Origin: Atopostipes suicloacalis DSM 15692
GTDB lineage: Bacteria > Bacillota > Bacilli > Lactobacillales > Carnobacteriaceae_A
Assembly: GCF_900129085.1 (NCBI RefSeq)
Contig: NZ_FQUF01000006.1
Location: 1 to 64,000 of the forward strand
Direction of reading: 5' to 3'
DNA length: 64,000 bases
Part shown: positions 1 to 8,310 of the stretch, one piece after another
Layout: each line of letters begins with the position of its first letter
How positions within the stretch are numbered: the stretch's first letter is position 1
Translations under genes and position numbers: made by a program
The notes under the pieces: generated by a model
What the model saw: only the letters and a program-made list of their open reading frames with translations
What the model was told of the DNA's origin: nothing
Database searches by the model: none

Positions 1-540
1 ACTTCTTAAGTTCGGACACACTCATTTTATATTTTACTGAAATACCTGATAATGTATCACCACTTTTTACAGTATAAGTAGATCCTGTAGATGGGGCAGG
101 TGTCGTTGGTTTAGTTTCTGGTTTTGAAGAAGAGCTACTTCCTGTCACCTTTAATTTTTGGCCAATATAGATCAAATCAGATTTTAAGTTATTCAGCTTT
201 TTAAGTTCTGATACACTGGTTTTATATTTTACTGCAATATGTGATAGAGTATCGCCACTTTTTACAGTATAGGTTGATCCTGTAGATGGGGCAGGTGTCG
301 TTGGTTTAGTTTCTGGTTTTGAGGAAGAGCTACTTCCTGTCACCTTTAACTTTTGACCGACATAGATTAGATCAGACTTTAAGTTATTTAATTTCTTAAG
401 TTCTGACACACTTGTTTTATATTTTGCTGCGATATGTGTTAATGTATCACCACTTTTTACAGTATAAGTTGATCCTGTAGATGGGGTTACATCTTTATCG
501 CCCGTTGAAGGTTTTTCGTTTTTATCTTCATCAGTTGGTG
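1..540 (-). repeat. 195-bp tandem repeats encoding LysM plus linker
   Basis: The C-terminal part of the autolysin gene is built of near-identical 195-bp (65-residue) units, each encoding one LysM and a Ser/Pro/Thr linker. The sequence gatcctgtag recurs at 81, 276 and 471, exactly 195 bp apart. The array continues off the left edge, so the total copy number is unknown. Confidence 0.85.
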
Positions 541-2320
541 GAGTCGCTCCTCCAACAAGTTCTGAGTCAAAACGAGTTAAATTATAAGTGGCAATTAAAT
601 TATTTAATTTGCTGGCATAAGCAGGATCTGTTGCATATCGCCCTTCTAACCATGCTGTAGCTTCCTTATAATTTTTAGCATTTTCTAACCAAGTGCCTGA
701 ATAATATTTTGGATCCCATGATGTTCCATTTCTTAAAAGATAGGCATTATCAAGTAAGGATTCTAAGTAACTTGGGTATTTTTTGAATTTCGCATTTACT
801 GTGACATTTTGCCCATTAATATTTTCCCATGTTTTCATGGTTACGGATTGGCCATTATAAGAGCCCTTAATTCCAAATAGATTGTAGTTTGGAGCTGAGG
901 ATAAAGAACTACCACCAAATCCAGATTCAAGTGCAGCTTGAGCCACCATGACGGAAGCATATAAATTATTATCTTTAGCGATTTTGCTCGCATGTTCTCC
1001 GATAATGTTAATAAATTCTGAATTTGTTAAGTTTTTACCGATATCTCCTAAATCATCTTTAGAACCTTTAATTAATAAGGTTTGGCCAACATTTATTTTG
1101 TTTTGATTTTTTATATTATTTAATGAAACTAGTGATGATACACTAACACCAAATTTTTTGGCAATTTTATTTAAAGTATCGCCTGTTTTAACAGTATAAG
1201 ATATTGTTTCTTGACTCGTGCTCGTTTTTGCAAGAGAAGCCACTTTAGGTGTTGCAGCAGCTTTTTTTACAGGTTTTTCTTGTTTTTGAGCTTCTTTTTT
1301 CTCTTTTTCTTCAGCTTTTTCTGCCTCTTTTTGTTCTACTTCTTCAGTATTTTCTGTTTCTTCTTGTTCAAGTTCCTCTAGTTCTGTAGAATCTTCAGAG
1401 TCTTCTTCTGCGGAATCTTCGGTATCTTCTGTTTCTTCTTGGTCAGGTTCTTCTAAATCTGTAGAATCTTCTTCAGTACCTTCTGTTTCTTCTTGTTCAG
1501 GTTCCTCTAATTCTGTAGAATCTTCAGAGGCTTCTTCTTCGGAATCTTCGGTATCTTCTAAATCTGTAGAGTCTTCTTCGGTATCTTCTGTTTCTTCTTG
1601 TTCAGGTTCCTCTAAATCTGTTGAATCTTCAGAGGCTTCTTCTTCGGAATCTTCGGTATCTTCTAAATCTGTAGAATTTTCTTCTGCATCTTCTGTTTCT
1701 TCTTGTTCAGGTTCCTCTAATTCTGTAGAATCTTCAGAGGCTTCTTCTTCGGAATCTTCGGTATCTTCTAAATCTGTAGAGTCTTCTTCGGTATCTTCTG
1801 TTTCTTCTTGTTCAGGTTCCTCTAAATCTGTAGAATCTTCGAGGTCATCGTCAACATTTTTTGCAGCTTCAGCTTCTTCTTGATTAATCAAGTCTGTAAT
1901 TAGAGACTCAAAAATCAGGTCTAATTTCTCTACTGTTAAATTGTCGGCTTGAAGTTGATTTGCATATTCTGAGCTTTCAACTTTTTCAATGGCTAATAAT
2001 AAATTAGTCTTAATCATTTGAATCTCTTCATTGTCTGAAATCAAATCGACTGCTTCGTCTTCAGAGGCTTCTTCTTCATTTTCTTCCTGTGTTTCAGTCT
2101 CGGACTCTGTTGCATTCTTTAATAGAGAATGATAATCTTCATGTAAAGCTTTTATTTTTAACAAATCGTCGTTTTCTTCATTATCTTCAGCAAGAACTTT
2201 ATAATTAGGATTCATTGCCAATAAAACACTAGCAATAATACTAGCAGATAGTGGTATGTAGCTATGTTTTCTTTTCTGAGTAAACTTGTTTAAATCTTTA
2301 CTTTTGTGGTCAGCTTCCAT
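1..2320 (-). CDS. LysM / GH73 N-acetylglucosaminidase autolysin (3' end outside window)
   Basis: This is a secreted peptidoglycan hydrolase cut by the left window edge, so its C-terminus is missing. The frame is open from the ATG at 2320 to base 1 (about 773 codons). Visible order: signal peptide (basic residues, then a hydrophobic stretch about residues 20-45), an acidic N-terminal region, an E/D/S/T/Q-rich repeat tract (about residues 155-320), one LysM, a glucosaminidase (GH73) domain around residues 420-590 with QAALESGFG carrying the likely catalytic Glu, then Ser/Thr/Pro linkers and at least three more LysM modules (motif YTVKSGDTL). The architecture matches enterococcal muramidase-2/AtlA-type autolysins that cleave septal glycan during cell separation. 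Domain reading is firm; the acidic insert is unusual. The exact ortholog name is not claimed. Confidence 0.9.
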   Translation of the reverse strand, partial: MEADHKSKDLNKFTQKRKHSYIPLSASIIASVLLAMNPNYKVLAEDNEENDDLLKIKALHEDYHSLLKNATESETETQEENEEEASEDEAVDLISDNEEIQMIKTNLLLAIEKVESSEYANQLQADNLTVEKLDLIFESLITDLINQEEAEAAKNVDDDLEDSTDLEEPEQEETEDTEEDSTDLEDTEDSEEEASEDSTELEEPEQEETEDAEENSTDLEDTEDSEEEASEDSTDLEEPEQEETEDTEEDSTDLEDTEDSEEEASEDSTELEEPEQEETEGTEEDSTDLEEPDQEETEDTEDSAEEDSEDSTELEELEQEETENTEEVEQKEAEKAEEKEKKEAQKQEKPVKKAAATPKVASLAKTSTSQETISYTVKTGDTLNKIAKKFGVSVSSLVSLNNIKNQNKINVGQTLLIKGSKDDLGDIGKNLTNSEFINIIGEHASKIAKDNNLYASVMVAQAALESGFGGSSLSSAPNYNLFGIKGSYNGQSVTMKTWENINGQNVTVNAKFKKYPSYLESLLDNAYLLRNGTSWDPKYYSGTWLENAKNYKEATAWLEGRYATDPAYASKLNNLIATYNLTRFDSELVGGATPPTDEDKNEKPSTGDKDVTPSTGSTYTVKSGDTLTHIAAKYKTSVSELKKLNNLKSDLIYVGQKLKVTGSSSSSKPETKPTTPAPSTGSTYTVKSGDTLSHIAVKYKTSVSELKKLNNLKSDLIYIGQKLKVTGSSSSSKPETKPTTPAPSTGSTYTVKSGDTLSGISVKYKMSVSELKK
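1366..1850 (-). repeat. 105-bp tandem repeats encoding an acidic 35-residue unit
   Basis: The marker ttcaggttcctctaa recurs at 1496, 1601, 1706 and 1811, giving an exact 105-bp period. Each period encodes 35 residues made almost only of Glu, Asp, Ser, Thr, Leu and Gln (submotifs [27 protein letters not shown]). Shorter, partly deleted units lie at 1366-1495. The tract lies between the N-terminal region and the first LysM of the autolysin. Confidence 0.85.
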
Positions 2321-2378
2321 ATTCCCCATCCTTTACTTAAATTTTCGATATAAAATAAAATAATTTCTTTATTCATAT

Positions 2379-2384
2379 ATTATA
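2379..2384 (-). promoter_or_regulatory. Candidate -10 box of the LysM autolysin gene
   Basis: Reading the minus strand, TATAAT lies about 60 bp upstream of the ATG at 2320 in a very AT-rich leader. No convincing -35 hexamer was found at 16-18 bp, so this is a tentative call. Confidence 0.4.
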
Positions 2385-2537
2385 CTTGGAATAGCTTGTG
2401 AAATGTTCTAATTTTAATTTTTTTTACTATTTGTCATTAAAATGTAATAATATTAATAAACGCATGTTCCACTCTCTGCTAAATATATTAGCTCTCAATA
2501 GATAAAAAGCATTTATTTTAAGAAAGAAGGCAAGTTA

Positions 2538-3101
2538 ATGTTACAACAACCCTTAAAGTTTTCACACGAAGTACTCAAAGATACTATTATTTCAGGTGAT
2601 CATGTGATAGATGCAACCGTTGGAAATGGAAATGATACATTGTTACTGGCTCAACTTGTTGGACCTCTTGGAAAAGTGTATGGTTTCGATATCCAAAACG
2701 AAGCGATTAAAGCTACGGGAGATAAATTACTCCTAACTGGACAAAGACCACAAGTTGAATTAATTAATGATGGTCACGAGAATATCGATCAATACCTAGA
2801 AGAAGACGAAAAAATTAGTGCTGTAACATTTAATTTAGGTTATTTACCTAAAGGTGATAAATCGATTACCACTAAACCTAAAACAACTCTTACAGCCATT
2901 AAAAAATCATTAAACTATCTTCGAAGACAAGGAGTTCTTTCCATTATGGTTTATTCTGGTCATGAAGGCGGATTAGAAGAGAAAGAAGCCGTGGACTCTT
3001 TAGTCTCTCAATTACCTCAAAAAAGATATAATGTCTTAATGTATCAATATATAAATCAAGCAAATTTCCCACCTTATTTATATATTGTCGAGAAAAAATA
3101 A
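2538..3101 (+). CDS. mnmM: tRNA (mnm5s2U34)-methyltransferase MnmM (YtqB-like)
   Basis: This is a small class I SAM-dependent methyltransferase of the YtqB/rRNA_methylase family (187 aa, usual family length). The SAM-binding motif DATVGNGNDT is at residues 25-34, an acidic motif (GFDIQ) ends the second strand near residue 51, and NLGYLP at 99-104 is the family's motif IV. Known role from B. subtilis YtqB: it completes 5-methylaminomethyl-2-thiouridine at the tRNA wobble position, replacing the C-terminal half of MnmC. The start is supported by AGAAGG at 2525-2530. It is monocistronic, divergent from the autolysin gene, and ends at a strong terminator shared with the convergent transporter operon. 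Confidence 0.85.
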   Translation: MLQQPLKFSHEVLKDTIISGDHVIDATVGNGNDTLLLAQLVGPLGKVYGFDIQNEAIKATGDKLLLTGQRPQVELINDGHENIDQYLEEDEKISAVTFNLGYLPKGDKSITTKPKTTLTAIKKSLNYLRRQGVLSIMVYSGHEGGLEEKEAVDSLVSQLPQKRYNVLMYQYINQANFPPYLYIVEKK

Positions 3102-3106
3102 CCATC

Positions 3107-3159
3107 AAAAAAGAGACTTGTATTCTTTAAACATCTATTGAATACGAGTCTCTTTTTTT
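3107..3159. terminator. Bidirectional terminator between mnmM and the nup operon
   Basis: Long inverted repeat: arm aaaaagagacttgtattc pairs with gaatacgagtctcttttt (one G-U pair), with A/T tracts on both sides. It serves both convergent transcription units. Confidence 0.85.
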
Positions 3160-3172
3160 AATCTTTATCATG

Positions 3173-4129
3173 TTATTTACTTTTAATATATGGTTTTCCT
3201 AATGCTTTTGGTGATTCAGATTTACCTAAGAAAGCAACCAAAATAATAATGGTTAATACATAAGGTAAAATTTGTAAATAAATAGTTGGAACATTTTGGA
3301 TAATGGGTATGTAGTGACCTACACGAGATAAACTTTGTGCAAAACCAAAGAAAATAGCGGCAAAAGTAACACCGATTGGATTCCATTTACCAAAGATCAT
3401 GGCCGCCATAGCCATAAAACCTTGTCCACTTACTGTTAATACTCCAAATTCATTTACAATAGCTTGAGCTTGAATAGCTCCTCCAACTCCACCTAAAAAT
3501 CCTGAAATTAATACACCTGCATATTTATACATGTAGACATTAATCCCCACAGATTCTGCTGCAACTGGATGTTCTCCTACTGCTCGCAGTCGTAAACCAA
3601 ATGGCGTTTTGAAAAGGACAAACCAGCCAAGTATACCCGTCAGAATTCCAAGATACCCTAATGGGGTCACACTCGTAAAGAAAATCTTACCAATCACAGG
3701 AATATCCTTTAAGATTGGAAAAGAGGTAATTCCAAATGAACGTTTTAGAGGTCCTGTTTGAGCTCTTCCATAGATTACCCTGACTAGAAATACAGACAAA
3801 CCAGGAGCTAACAAGTTAAGTGCAGTACCAGAAACGACATGATCTGCACGCAAATTAATTGTAGCTATTGCATGAAGAAGCGAAAATAGCAATCCAACAA
3901 TTCCTCCAAATACCATAGCAATCCAAGGAGTGGAGTTCCCAAAGGTATCAAAAAACATAATATTAAATATGGCTGATGAAAAAGCTCCCATCACCATAAT
4001 TCCTTCTAATCCGATATTTACAACCCCACTGCGCTCGGAGAAAGCACCGGCTATAGCCGTAAAAATTAAAGGAGCTGAATACATTAAAGAACTAGTAACC
4101 AGTAGTTGTAAAATTCCTATCACACTCAT
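3173..4129 (-). CDS. nupQ: Nucleoside ABC transporter permease (NupQ/YufQ-like)
   Basis: This is the second membrane subunit of a BMP-type nucleoside importer (318 aa, branched-chain-type permease family). It has about eight to nine hydrophobic segments and the family signatures NIGLEGIMVMGAF near residue 37 and an EHPVAAESVGINV cytoplasmic loop (about residues 184-196), which in this family contacts the ATPase. Its start overlaps the stop of the upstream permease gene by 4 bp (4126-4129), indicating translational coupling. It is last in the four-gene operon and runs into the terminator at 3107-3159. The substrate class (nucleosides) is inferred from the B. subtilis nupNOPQ operon with the same gene order. 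Confidence 0.88.
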   Translation of the reverse strand: MSVIGILQLLVTSSLMYSAPLIFTAIAGAFSERSGVVNIGLEGIMVMGAFSSAIFNIMFFDTFGNSTPWIAMVFGGIVGLLFSLLHAIATINLRADHVVSGTALNLLAPGLSVFLVRVIYGRAQTGPLKRSFGITSFPILKDIPVIGKIFFTSVTPLGYLGILTGILGWFVLFKTPFGLRLRAVGEHPVAAESVGINVYMYKYAGVLISGFLGGVGGAIQAQAIVNEFGVLTVSGQGFMAMAAMIFGKWNPIGVTFAAIFFGFAQSLSRVGHYIPIIQNVPTIYLQILPYVLTIIILVAFLGKSESPKALGKPYIKSK

Positions 4130-5235
4130 TGTTCTGTCCCTCCTTCAGTTTCTGTACTATGTGGACCTTGTGCTCTTCTGTAACCAATTTTTTCAAAAAT
4201 CCATTCCACTAGGTAATAAGCCCCTACGAAGAATACAATTGAAGCTGTTACAATAACTGCCATTTCATCTGGTACTCCTGCACGAGAGGACATAAAAGAA
4301 GCTCCTGTATTTAAAACACCAAATAAAAATGCAGAAAGGACAATACCGATTGGATTTCCTAATCCTAATAACGCTACAGCAATTCCGTTAAATCCTTCAT
4401 TAGGTAAAGCTCCTAATACAAATAGGTTTCCAAAAGTTCCTAATCCATTAATAGCTCCGCCTAATCCTGCAAGGCCTCCACTAATTAACATCGATAATAT
4501 AATATTTTTCTTATCGCTCATCCCTGCATATCTCGAAGCATCTGGATTTAAACCAACTGCTTTAATTTCAAATCCAGTAGTTGTATATTTCATGAAAAAC
4601 CAGTATACCACTACAGCAACTATTGCAATAAAAAATCCAATATTTAGTCTGGAGTAGTTCGTTACCTCTGTTAACCATTCAAGGGATAAACTTGCATTTT
4701 CACTAACCTTTTCTGTACGGCTACTTGTCCCAATAACAAAGTTTGTTAAGTAGTTAGAAATTTGTAAAATGGTATGGTTTAACATAATGGTTACAATTAC
4801 TTCACTTGTTCCAAAATAAGCTCTTAAGAAACCTGCAATTCCTGCATATAAAGCTCCTCCGAGCGTTCCAGCTATTAAGGATAATGGAACAAGAGCGATT
4901 CTTGGTAAATCTGGAAATTGGAGAGCAAAAATAATTGTACTTAGCCATCCAATTAAAAATTGACCCGAAAGCCCAATATTAAAGAAACCAGCTTTATTTG
5001 CAATATCAAAAGCAAGCCCTGTGAATACAAGTAAAGTAGCTTGTGTTAAAGCTTCTCCGATTGAATAGGGGTTTGCAAAAACATCTATTATCATATGTGA
5101 ATAAGCATCAATTGGATTATATCCAAACACCAACATCACAATGGCCCCAACTAAGAAACCAAACAATACAGCTAGAAGAGGTACTGATAATTTCTTTAGT
5201 AAACTATCCGTTTTTACTTCAACCATTGTTTCCAA
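4126..5235 (-). CDS. nupP: Nucleoside ABC transporter permease (NupP/YufP-like)
   Basis: This is the first permease of the nucleoside importer, 369 aa with about nine hydrophobic segments. Family signatures are GLAFDIANKAGFFNIGLSGQF (abridged; about residues 72-92) and the coupling loop EIKAVGLNPDASRYAGM around residues 223-239. The N-terminus overlaps the ATPase gene by 17 bp (5219-5235). The C-terminal tail is polar and acidic. The order after ATPase and before the second permease is the standard nupNOPQ layout, so the two permeases likely form a heterodimeric pore. Confidence 0.88.
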   Translation of the reverse strand: METMVEVKTDSLLKKLSVPLLAVLFGFLVGAIVMLVFGYNPIDAYSHMIIDVFANPYSIGEALTQATLLVFTGLAFDIANKAGFFNIGLSGQFLIGWLSTIIFALQFPDLPRIALVPLSLIAGTLGGALYAGIAGFLRAYFGTSEVIVTIMLNHTILQISNYLTNFVIGTSSRTEKVSENASLSLEWLTEVTNYSRLNIGFFIAIVAVVVYWFFMKYTTTGFEIKAVGLNPDASRYAGMSDKKNIILSMLISGGLAGLGGAINGLGTFGNLFVLGALPNEGFNGIAVALLGLGNPIGIVLSAFLFGVLNTGASFMSSRAGVPDEMAVIVTASIVFFVGAYYLVEWIFEKIGYRRAQGPHSTETEGGTEQ

Positions 5236-6793
5236 CCTCCTCTAATTGCTTTTCCTTCTTTTGTCTTTCAATTTCTTCTCTACTAACTCCTGCCATTAAT
5301 AAGCCAAGTTCAGTCTCTGAAGTTTTCTCTGCATCCACGATATCAACGATTTTTCCTCCATACATCACAGCTATACGATCTGAGACATCCATTATTTCAT
5401 CTAATTCAAAGCTCATTAATAATACGGCTTTATTATTATCGCGTTGTTCGATTAAACGCTTATGAATAAATTCTATCGCTCCAACATCCAAACCACGTAT
5501 AGGTTGAGCAGCAATCAATAGATCAGGATCTCGGTCTACTTCTCGTGCGATAATCAATTTCTGCTGATTCCCTCCTGAAAGTGAACGAGCAGGATCTTTT
5601 TGTGATTGAGTACGTACATCATATTCCTCAATTAATCTTTCTGCATTATTAGCAAAAGCATCATATTTTAATATTCCGTTGTCGCTTAATGGTTTGTGAT
5701 AATAAGATTGCAGTGCTAAATTTTCTTCTAGATTCAGATCTAAAACAAGGCCAAATTTTTGTCGATCTTCTGGTATATGACTTAATCCTGATTCAGTAAT
5801 TTTACGTGGTGTTCGATTCGTAACATCTTTTCCATTAATTTTTACTGAACCTTCTTCAACATTTCTAAGCCCAGTAATGGCTTGAATTAATTCTGATTGT
5901 CCATTCCCATCTACACCAGCAATTCCAAGAATCTCACCTTGTCGTACTTGAAAACTCAGATCATTTACGGCATTTAAACCTCGAACATCTTGAACAACTA
6001 AATGATCTACAGACAAAATAACTTCTTTTGGATGTGCAGGTCCTTTTTCTACTGTAAAACTAACAGATCTTCCAACCATCATATCTGCTAACTCTTGTTG
6101 AGAGGTATCGGCAACATCCACCGTTCCAATTCCTTTGCCTCGACGAATAACAGTACATCGGTCTGCCGCTTGCTTAATCTCATCTAATTTATGAGTAATT
6201 AAAATGATTGCTTTTCCTTCATCCGCAAGTGCTCGGATAATATTCATTAATTCGTCAATTTCTTGAGGTGTTAATACCGCTGTAGGCTCATCTAAAATTA
6301 AAATATCTGCTCCACCATATAATGCTTTTAATATTTCTACACGCTGTTGTTGTCCTACACTAATATTTTCAACTTTAGCATATGGGTCTACTTTTAATCC
6401 ATATCTTTCAGATAATTCTAAAATTCCTTTAGCTGTGGTATCTGCATCAATAACACCCATTTTATGTTCTTCATTTCCAAGCATGATATTTTCAGCAACT
6501 GAAAATTTATCAATTAACATGAAATGTTGATGAACCATTCCAATTCCTAAGCTATCTGCTTTATCAGGTGAATCAATCACAGTCGGTTCACCATTAATTC
6601 TTATTTCTCCTTTAGTAGGCTCTAACAAACCTGTTAAAACATTCATTAAAGTAGATTTTCCAGCACCGTTCTCTCCTAATAGTGCATGAACTTCTCCTTT
6701 ACGGACTTCAAGATTTATATCATCATTTGCTTTAAATTCGCCAAATTGCTTTACAATATTTCGCATTTCAACGACAACATCAGATGTAGCCAA
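5219..6793 (-). CDS. nupO: Nucleoside ABC transporter ATP-binding protein (two fused NBDs)
   Basis: This is a 524-residue ATPase with two tandem nucleotide-binding domains, as in sugar/nucleoside CUT2-like importers. NBD1 has Walker A GENGAGKST (about residues 39-47), signature VGQQQR and Walker B ILILDEPTAVL. NBD2 has a degenerate P-loop GVDGNGQSE (about 293-301), signature LSGGNQQK and a Walker B variant in which the usual DEP is LIAAQPIRGLD, so site 2 is probably catalytically weak, as is common in this family. The start ATG at 6793 follows a GGAGGA box. It lies downstream of the lipoprotein gene, separated by a hairpin. Confidence 0.92.
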   Translation of the reverse strand: MATSDVVVEMRNIVKQFGEFKANDDINLEVRKGEVHALLGENGAGKSTLMNVLTGLLEPTKGEIRINGEPTVIDSPDKADSLGIGMVHQHFMLIDKFSVAENIMLGNEEHKMGVIDADTTAKGILELSERYGLKVDPYAKVENISVGQQQRVEILKALYGGADILILDEPTAVLTPQEIDELMNIIRALADEGKAIILITHKLDEIKQAADRCTVIRRGKGIGTVDVADTSQQELADMMVGRSVSFTVEKGPAHPKEVILSVDHLVVQDVRGLNAVNDLSFQVRQGEILGIAGVDGNGQSELIQAITGLRNVEEGSVKINGKDVTNRTPRKITESGLSHIPEDRQKFGLVLDLNLEENLALQSYYHKPLSDNGILKYDAFANNAERLIEEYDVRTQSQKDPARSLSGGNQQKLIIAREVDRDPDLLIAAQPIRGLDVGAIEFIHKRLIEQRDNNKAVLLMSFELDEIMDVSDRIAVMYGGKIVDIVDAEKTSETELGLLMAGVSREEIERQKKEKQLEEVGNNG

Positions 6794-6921
6794 ACGAATT
6801 CCTCCTTTATATACATTCTCTTTTTCGAATAAACTTATTTTTTCATTTCTTATGCAATTTATATTGTAATTATTAACAACATCGCTTTAAAATGCAAGGT
6901 AATTAGAGAATTACTTTGTTT

Positions 6922-6954
6922 AAAAAGGCGCCAGTCACTCTAGATGACTGGCGC
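6922..6954 (-). terminator. Intra-operon terminator/attenuator between lipoprotein and ATPase genes
   Basis: Ten-bp GC-rich stem (gcgccagtca / tgactggcgc, 7-nt loop), followed on the minus strand by five T residues. It sits between the binding-protein gene and the rest of its operon, so partial termination would leave the lipoprotein in excess over the membrane complex. Confidence 0.75.
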
Positions 6955-6987
6955 TTAATAAAAATTTTTCCATGTATTAATAATTAA

Positions 6988-8067
6988 TTATTCAGCATCT
7001 TCAACTTCAGTATAAGTAAATTCTTTTACTTCTCGGTCCCCATTTGTAATTTCTTCGCGAGCTTCTTCGATTTGTTCCCAAGCATCGTCTTCAATAAATC
7101 CACGGGTGAAGTCGATTCCATCTTCAGCGAATCCATAAGAAATATTTTCTCCACCTTGGAAGTCGCCCTCTTTTGCCGCATTTGCTGATAATTTAATTGC
7201 TTGGCCAACTTTTTTAACTGTTGAAGCTAAGGTTACATTTCCATCGGCCCATTCTCCTTCGGCTTCTTGGTCAAGATCAACACCAATTACCCAAAGATCC
7301 GTATCTGAACCATCTTCCATTCGGTTACGGGCTTCTTGGAATACCCCATTACCTACAGCTCCAGAAGCATGGAAAATTACATCTGCACCGTTTGAGTACA
7401 TAGCTGCGGCAATTTGTTGTCCTGCTGCAGTATCACTAAAACTGTTCGCATATTGGATATCTACGTCAATAGAGTCGTCAATGTAAGCAACACCTTCAGT
7501 AAAACCTGTTTGGAAACGGTCGATAATTGGACCTTCAATTCCTCCAATAAATCCTACTTTATTTGTTTCAGTTGTTAAAGCTGCTGCCATTCCAGCTAGG
7601 AATGAGTTTTCATGGTCATTAAAGTTTAATGAAACAACATTATCCATATCAACCGCACTATCTACGATTCCATACATACGATCTGGATTTTGTTCAGCAA
7701 TTGTTGCGATTGGGTCTTCTAATAAGAAACCAATTCCATAGATGACATCATGGTCGTCATTTGTAGCGTTGTTTAAATTTGGTACATAGTCACTTTCAGT
7801 ATCAGATTGATAATAACGAACGGTATCATCTGCTAAATCATTTTCCTCAGCCCATTCTTGCATACCTTCCCAAGCAGATTGGTTAAATGAACGGTCATCT
7901 ACCCCACCTGTATCAGTTACCATAGCAATAGTGAACTGATCTTCATCTCCGCCTTCTTCCGGTGCTGCACCATTATCAGTACCCTCGTCAGTACCACCAC
8001 CATTACCACAAGCTGCTAAGAGTAAAGCAGATGTTCCAAACATAGCTAATTTTTTCCAATTTGCCAT
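6988..8067 (-). CDS. nupN: BMP-family nucleoside-binding lipoprotein
   Basis: This is a 359-aa substrate-binding lipoprotein of the BMP/TmpC family. The signal peptide ends in lipobox LLLAAC with lipidated Cys at residue 20, followed by a Gly/Asp/Glu-rich tether. The family motif MVTDTGGVDDRSFNQSAWEG occupies about residues 49-68, and GFIGGIEGPIIDRFQTGF is near residue 173. The mature protein is strongly acidic (many D/E patches, C-terminus EVEDAE), consistent with salt or alkaline adaptation. The RBS GGAGGAG precedes ATG 8067. It is the first gene of the operon; the homologous B. subtilis protein delivers nucleosides to NupOPQ. Confidence 0.9.
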   Translation of the reverse strand: MANWKKLAMFGTSALLLAACGNGGGTDEGTDNGAAPEEGGDEDQFTIAMVTDTGGVDDRSFNQSAWEGMQEWAEENDLADDTVRYYQSDTESDYVPNLNNATNDDHDVIYGIGFLLEDPIATIAEQNPDRMYGIVDSAVDMDNVVSLNFNDHENSFLAGMAAALTTETNKVGFIGGIEGPIIDRFQTGFTEGVAYIDDSIDVDIQYANSFSDTAAGQQIAAAMYSNGADVIFHASGAVGNGVFQEARNRMEDGSDTDLWVIGVDLDQEAEGEWADGNVTLASTVKKVGQAIKLSANAAKEGDFQGGENISYGFAEDGIDFTRGFIEDDAWEQIEEAREEITNGDREVKEFTYTEVEDAE

Positions 8068-8137
8068 ATAAAAACTCCTCCATTTTTTACATAGAATTTA
8101 TCCTATGCAAATTTTATCTATTACTTTATTCATCTAC

Positions 8138-8143
8138 ATCATA
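8138..8143 (-). promoter_or_regulatory. Candidate -10 box of the nup operon
   Basis: TATGAT on the minus strand lies 70 bp upstream of the lipoprotein start; the -35 region is weak. Two TGTAARCG elements at 8182-8189 and 8211-8218 lie just upstream. Confidence 0.4.
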
Positions 8144-8257
8144 CCATTGTTGTATTTAAAAATAAAGAAGAATCTTATTTATGTAAACGTTATTATTATG
8201 AGTTTTACGATGTAAGCGGTACATAGTCGAATAAAATAAAAGGAATACTTATAGAAA

Positions 8258-8295
8258 CAGAATAAAAGCGAACAACTATCTTAAGTGTTCGCTTT
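8258..8295 (-). terminator. Terminator of ftsK
   Basis: Ten-bp stem with arms 8265-8274 and 8286-8295 (minus-strand reading AAAGCGAACA ... TGTTCGCTTT), followed by a short T-rich tail on the minus strand. Confidence 0.7.
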
Positions 8296-8310
8296 ATTGT
8301 TTGGTTGTGA

